Positions 15,875-17,870 of a DNA stretch of 17,870 nt are shown in pieces (position 1 is the first letter of the stretch; every line of letters begins with the position of its first letter). The notes beneath the pieces are model-generated. The model searched no databases, was not told where the DNA came from, and saw only the letters and a program-made list of their open reading frames with translations. Both the position numbers and the translations under genes were made by a program. Source of the DNA: CAYRTD01 sp964426915 (GTDB lineage: Bacteria > Bacteroidota > Bacteroidia > Bacteroidales > GCA-2748055); NCBI GenBank assembly GCA_964426915.1, contig CAYRTD010000083.1:1-17870 (forward strand), written 5' to 3'.

Positions 15875-17005
15875 ATGAAGTTCGTTGTTTCCAGTACGGA
15901 ATTACTCGGTCACCTGCAATCAATAAGCAGGGTTATCAGCTCAAAAAACACACTTCCCATCCTGGATAATTTTCTCTTTTCACTTGAAGGAAATGAACTT
16001 GAAATTACCGCCTCCGATCTGGAGACAACCCTGATCACGAAAATACATTTGCAGAATGCATCGCAGTCGGGAATAATAGCTATACCTGCAAAGATCCTGA
16101 CCGATACTTTAAAGGAATTTCCGGAACAACCACTTACTTTCGAAATTAATACCGACACCCAGAATGTTGTTATTAATTCTGAGAACGGGCAGTTTACGGT
16201 AATGGGACAGAGCGGAGAAGAATTTCCGCAGATCGCCAAGATCAAAGATGATCAGAAAATTTCCCTCGATGTAGATTCATCTATTCTTCTCAGTGGTATT
16301 TCCAAAACTATTTTTGCAACTGCCGATGATGAACTCAGGCCGGTAATGAATGGGATTTATATGGAAATTTCAGAAGAGAGTCTTTCCTTTGTAGCTTCCG
16401 ATGCTCATAAGCTGGTAAGGTATAGGAGAGCCGATGGTAAAGCGGATGCTTCATCTTCATTCATTCTTCCGAAAAAACCGGCTTCACTGCTAAAAAATAT
16501 TCTTCCAAAAGAAGACAATCCTGTAAAGATAGAGTTCGACGATAAGAATGCTTCATTCACACTTACTGATTATTCCCTTGTGTGCCGCCTTGTTGAAGGA
16601 AATTATCCGAGTTATAATTCGGTAATTCCTACTGAAAATCCAAACCGGCTGACAATTGACCGGGTCGAATTATATAATACTTTGAGAAGAGTTTCTGTAT
16701 TTTCAAATCAGGCAAGTAATCTCGTGAAACTTGAGTTGAAAGGGAACCAGATCACGGTTTCGGCCCAGGATATTGATTTTTCGATTTCGGCCTATGAAAG
16801 ACTGAATTGCCAGTATGAGGGAGATGAGATGGAAATTGGTTTTAAATCAACTTTTCTGATCGAAATTCTTTCAAATCTTTCGACAACCGATGTCTTTCTG
16901 GAGCTTTCCGACCCTACACGCGCAGGACTTATATTGCCTGCTGAGTCGGAAAATGAAAACGAAGATGTTCTCATGCTGCTGATGCCGATGATGATAAATG
17001 CATAA
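15875..17005 (+). CDS. dnaN: DNA polymerase III sliding clamp (beta subunit)
   Basis: 376 residues, a standard length. The first clamp domain starts MKFVVSSTELLGHLQSISRVI and continues with SSKNTLPILDNFLFSL and LEITASDLETTL; the middle has AADDELRPVMNGIYME-like sequence (here TADDELRPVMNGIYME), ASDAHKLVRYRR, and FPEQPL; the end is MLLMPMMINA, the family's usual C-terminal strand. It forms a ring dimer that tethers DNA polymerase to the template. It is not next to dnaA here, which is normal in Bacteroidota, where dnaN near gldG is a recurring neighbourhood as far as I recall. Confidence 0.97.
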   Translation: MKFVVSSTELLGHLQSISRVISSKNTLPILDNFLFSLEGNELEITASDLETTLITKIHLQNASQSGIIAIPAKILTDTLKEFPEQPLTFEINTDTQNVVINSENGQFTVMGQSGEEFPQIAKIKDDQKISLDVDSSILLSGISKTIFATADDELRPVMNGIYMEISEESLSFVASDAHKLVRYRRADGKADASSSFILPKKPASLLKNILPKEDNPVKIEFDDKNASFTLTDYSLVCRLVEGNYPSYNSVIPTENPNRLTIDRVELYNTLRRVSVFSNQASNLVKLELKGNQITVSAQDIDFSISAYERLNCQYEGDEMEIGFKSTFLIEILSNLSTTDVFLELSDPTRAGLILPAESENENEDVLMLLMPMMINA

Positions 17006-17027
17006 TTACAATTTTTTTAATAATCTG

Positions 17028-17078
17028 GTTAACCGCAGGGTAGCATTAAGCAATGTTATTTCTGCGGTTAACTTTTTT
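17028..17078 (+). terminator. Strong intrinsic terminator after dnaN
   Basis: Perfect 11-bp stem GTTAACCGCAG (17028-17038) with CTGCGGTTAAC (17062-17072), followed directly by six T (17073-17078). The loop can fold again through AGCATT (17042-17047) with AATGTT (17052-17057). It ends 18 nt before the start codon of the exonuclease gene, leaving no room for an ordinary promoter after it. Confidence 0.85.
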
Positions 17079-17096
17079 CTGGCAAAACGATGAATT

Positions 17097-17864
17097 ATGA
17101 AGCTGAAACTGAATAATCCGATAATATTTTTTGATCTCGAAACCACAGGGATCAACATTACCAACGACAGAATAATAGAGATGTCGTGGCTTAAGATTGA
17201 CCTCAACGGTAATGAAAGCAGTAAAACCCTTATCCTCAATCCAACCATTCCCATACCTGCAGAATCAACTGCAATTCACGGGTTCAGTGATGAAGATGTG
17301 AAGGATGCACCGACATTTCAGGAGGTGGCAAAGAATCTGGCAAATGAATTCGAGGGATGTGATCTGGCCGGTTATAATTCCAACCGTTTTGATATTCCCC
17401 TGCTGGCAGAAGAGTTTATTCGTGCCGATGTGGATATCGATTTAATGAAGAGAAAGTTTATTGATGTTCAGGTGATTTTCATGAAAATGGAACAAAGAAC
17501 TCTTGAAGCTGCCTATAAATTTTATTGCAATAAAAACCTTACAGATGCCCATAGTGCTGAAGCAGATACCCGGGCCACCTATGAGGTACTTCAGGCACAA
17601 CTCGACCGTTATGATAATCTGAAAAATGATATGGCCTTTCTTTCGGAATTTTCAGCTCATAACAGGAACGCCGACTTTGCGGGGAGAATAGTGTTTAACA
17701 AAGACAATGTTGAGGTTTTTAATTTTGGGAAATACAAAAATGTACCGGTCACCAAGGTATTGGAGAAGGATCCGGGGTATTATTCCTGGATGATGCAGGG
17801 GGATTTTCCTTTGTTTACTAAAAAAGTTCTTACGAATATTAAGTTGAGGTCTTTTAATCAGTAG
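17097..17864 (+). CDS. DnaQ-like DEDDh 3'-5' exonuclease with ExoX-type C-terminus
   Basis: 255 residues. The exonuclease domain has all five DEDDh residues: Asp13 and Glu15 (FFDLETTG), Asp99 (YNSNRFDIPLL), His152 (DAHSAEADTRATYE) and Asp157. The C-terminal 45 or so residues, from FNFGKYKN at 208-215 through PGYYSWMMQGDFP, match the small domain found at the end of ExoX-like nucleases. It could be a proofreading-type or ExoX-like repair nuclease; dedicated pol III epsilon function is not proven. It follows dnaN but is separated from it by a strong terminator. The stop at 17862-17864 is complete, 6 nt before the window end. Confidence 0.92.
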   Translation: MKLKLNNPIIFFDLETTGINITNDRIIEMSWLKIDLNGNESSKTLILNPTIPIPAESTAIHGFSDEDVKDAPTFQEVAKNLANEFEGCDLAGYNSNRFDIPLLAEEFIRADVDIDLMKRKFIDVQVIFMKMEQRTLEAAYKFYCNKNLTDAHSAEADTRATYEVLQAQLDRYDNLKNDMAFLSEFSAHNRNADFAGRIVFNKDNVEVFNFGKYKNVPVTKVLEKDPGYYSWMMQGDFPLFTKKVLTNIKLRSFNQ

Positions 17865-17870
17865 GTTTAT

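Noticed and set aside
1..17870. CRISPR array, insertion sequence or prophage
   Set aside because: No regularly spaced repeats, no transposase, integrase or phage structural gene was seen on either strand.

Overview
The window reads as chromosomal DNA of a Bacteroidota member, most likely in or near the Bacteroidales/Marinilabiliales. The grounds are a T9SS type A C-terminal sorting domain on a secreted protein, gliding-type gldF and gldG genes, BlaR1-type M56 proteases with added periplasmic domains, -33/-7 promoters of the TTG / TAnnTTTG type, and a lack of clear Shine-Dalgarno sequences. No rRNA, tRNA, CRISPR array or transposase gene was seen.

Layout. (1) 1-2898: an AT-rich leader with two small hairpins, then a large secreted DUF3160 protein with a T9SS sorting tail. 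(2) 2899-7301, minus strand: two paralogous blaI-blaR1-type pairs. One sensor protease ends in a TonB C-terminal domain. The other ends in an intact-looking M23 (LytM-type) peptidoglycan endopeptidase domain. Between the pairs lies the C-terminal half of a dead zinc-type alcohol dehydrogenase-like gene. (3) 7302-9660: a divergent AT-rich region, then a three-part transporter: APC permease, a PTS EIIA-like domain without its phosphorylatable histidine, and a TrkA_C domain. (4) 9661-9997: no gene, with one possible decayed dispersed repeat. (5) 9998-15739: a compact envelope operon, lpxB - spoIID/lytB-like - gldF - gldG - DUF4340-like lipoprotein, with 4-7 nt overlaps at most junctions. (6) 15740-17870: dnaN, a strong intrinsic terminator, and a DnaQ-like exonuclease with an ExoX-type C-terminus.

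How it fits together. The most interesting part is the double blaI/blaR1 region. Both blaI genes have the same kind of promoter (TTG, 18-19 bp, TATATTTG). At each promoter the same dyad, ACTA-N6-TAGT, overlaps the spacer or the -33 element, and the blaI1 side has a second near-copy exactly 40 bp away. Both pairs are joined by the same 8-nt stop/start overlap (ATGGTTGA and ATGATTGA). This suggests two autoregulated, possibly cross-talking repressor/sensor-protease circuits that have exchanged the classical penicillin-sensing domain for a TonB-type domain and for a wall hydrolase. The operon on the right couples lipid A synthesis, a glycan-strand lytic enzyme and the GldFG ABC membrane parts, so most of the window concerns the cell envelope.
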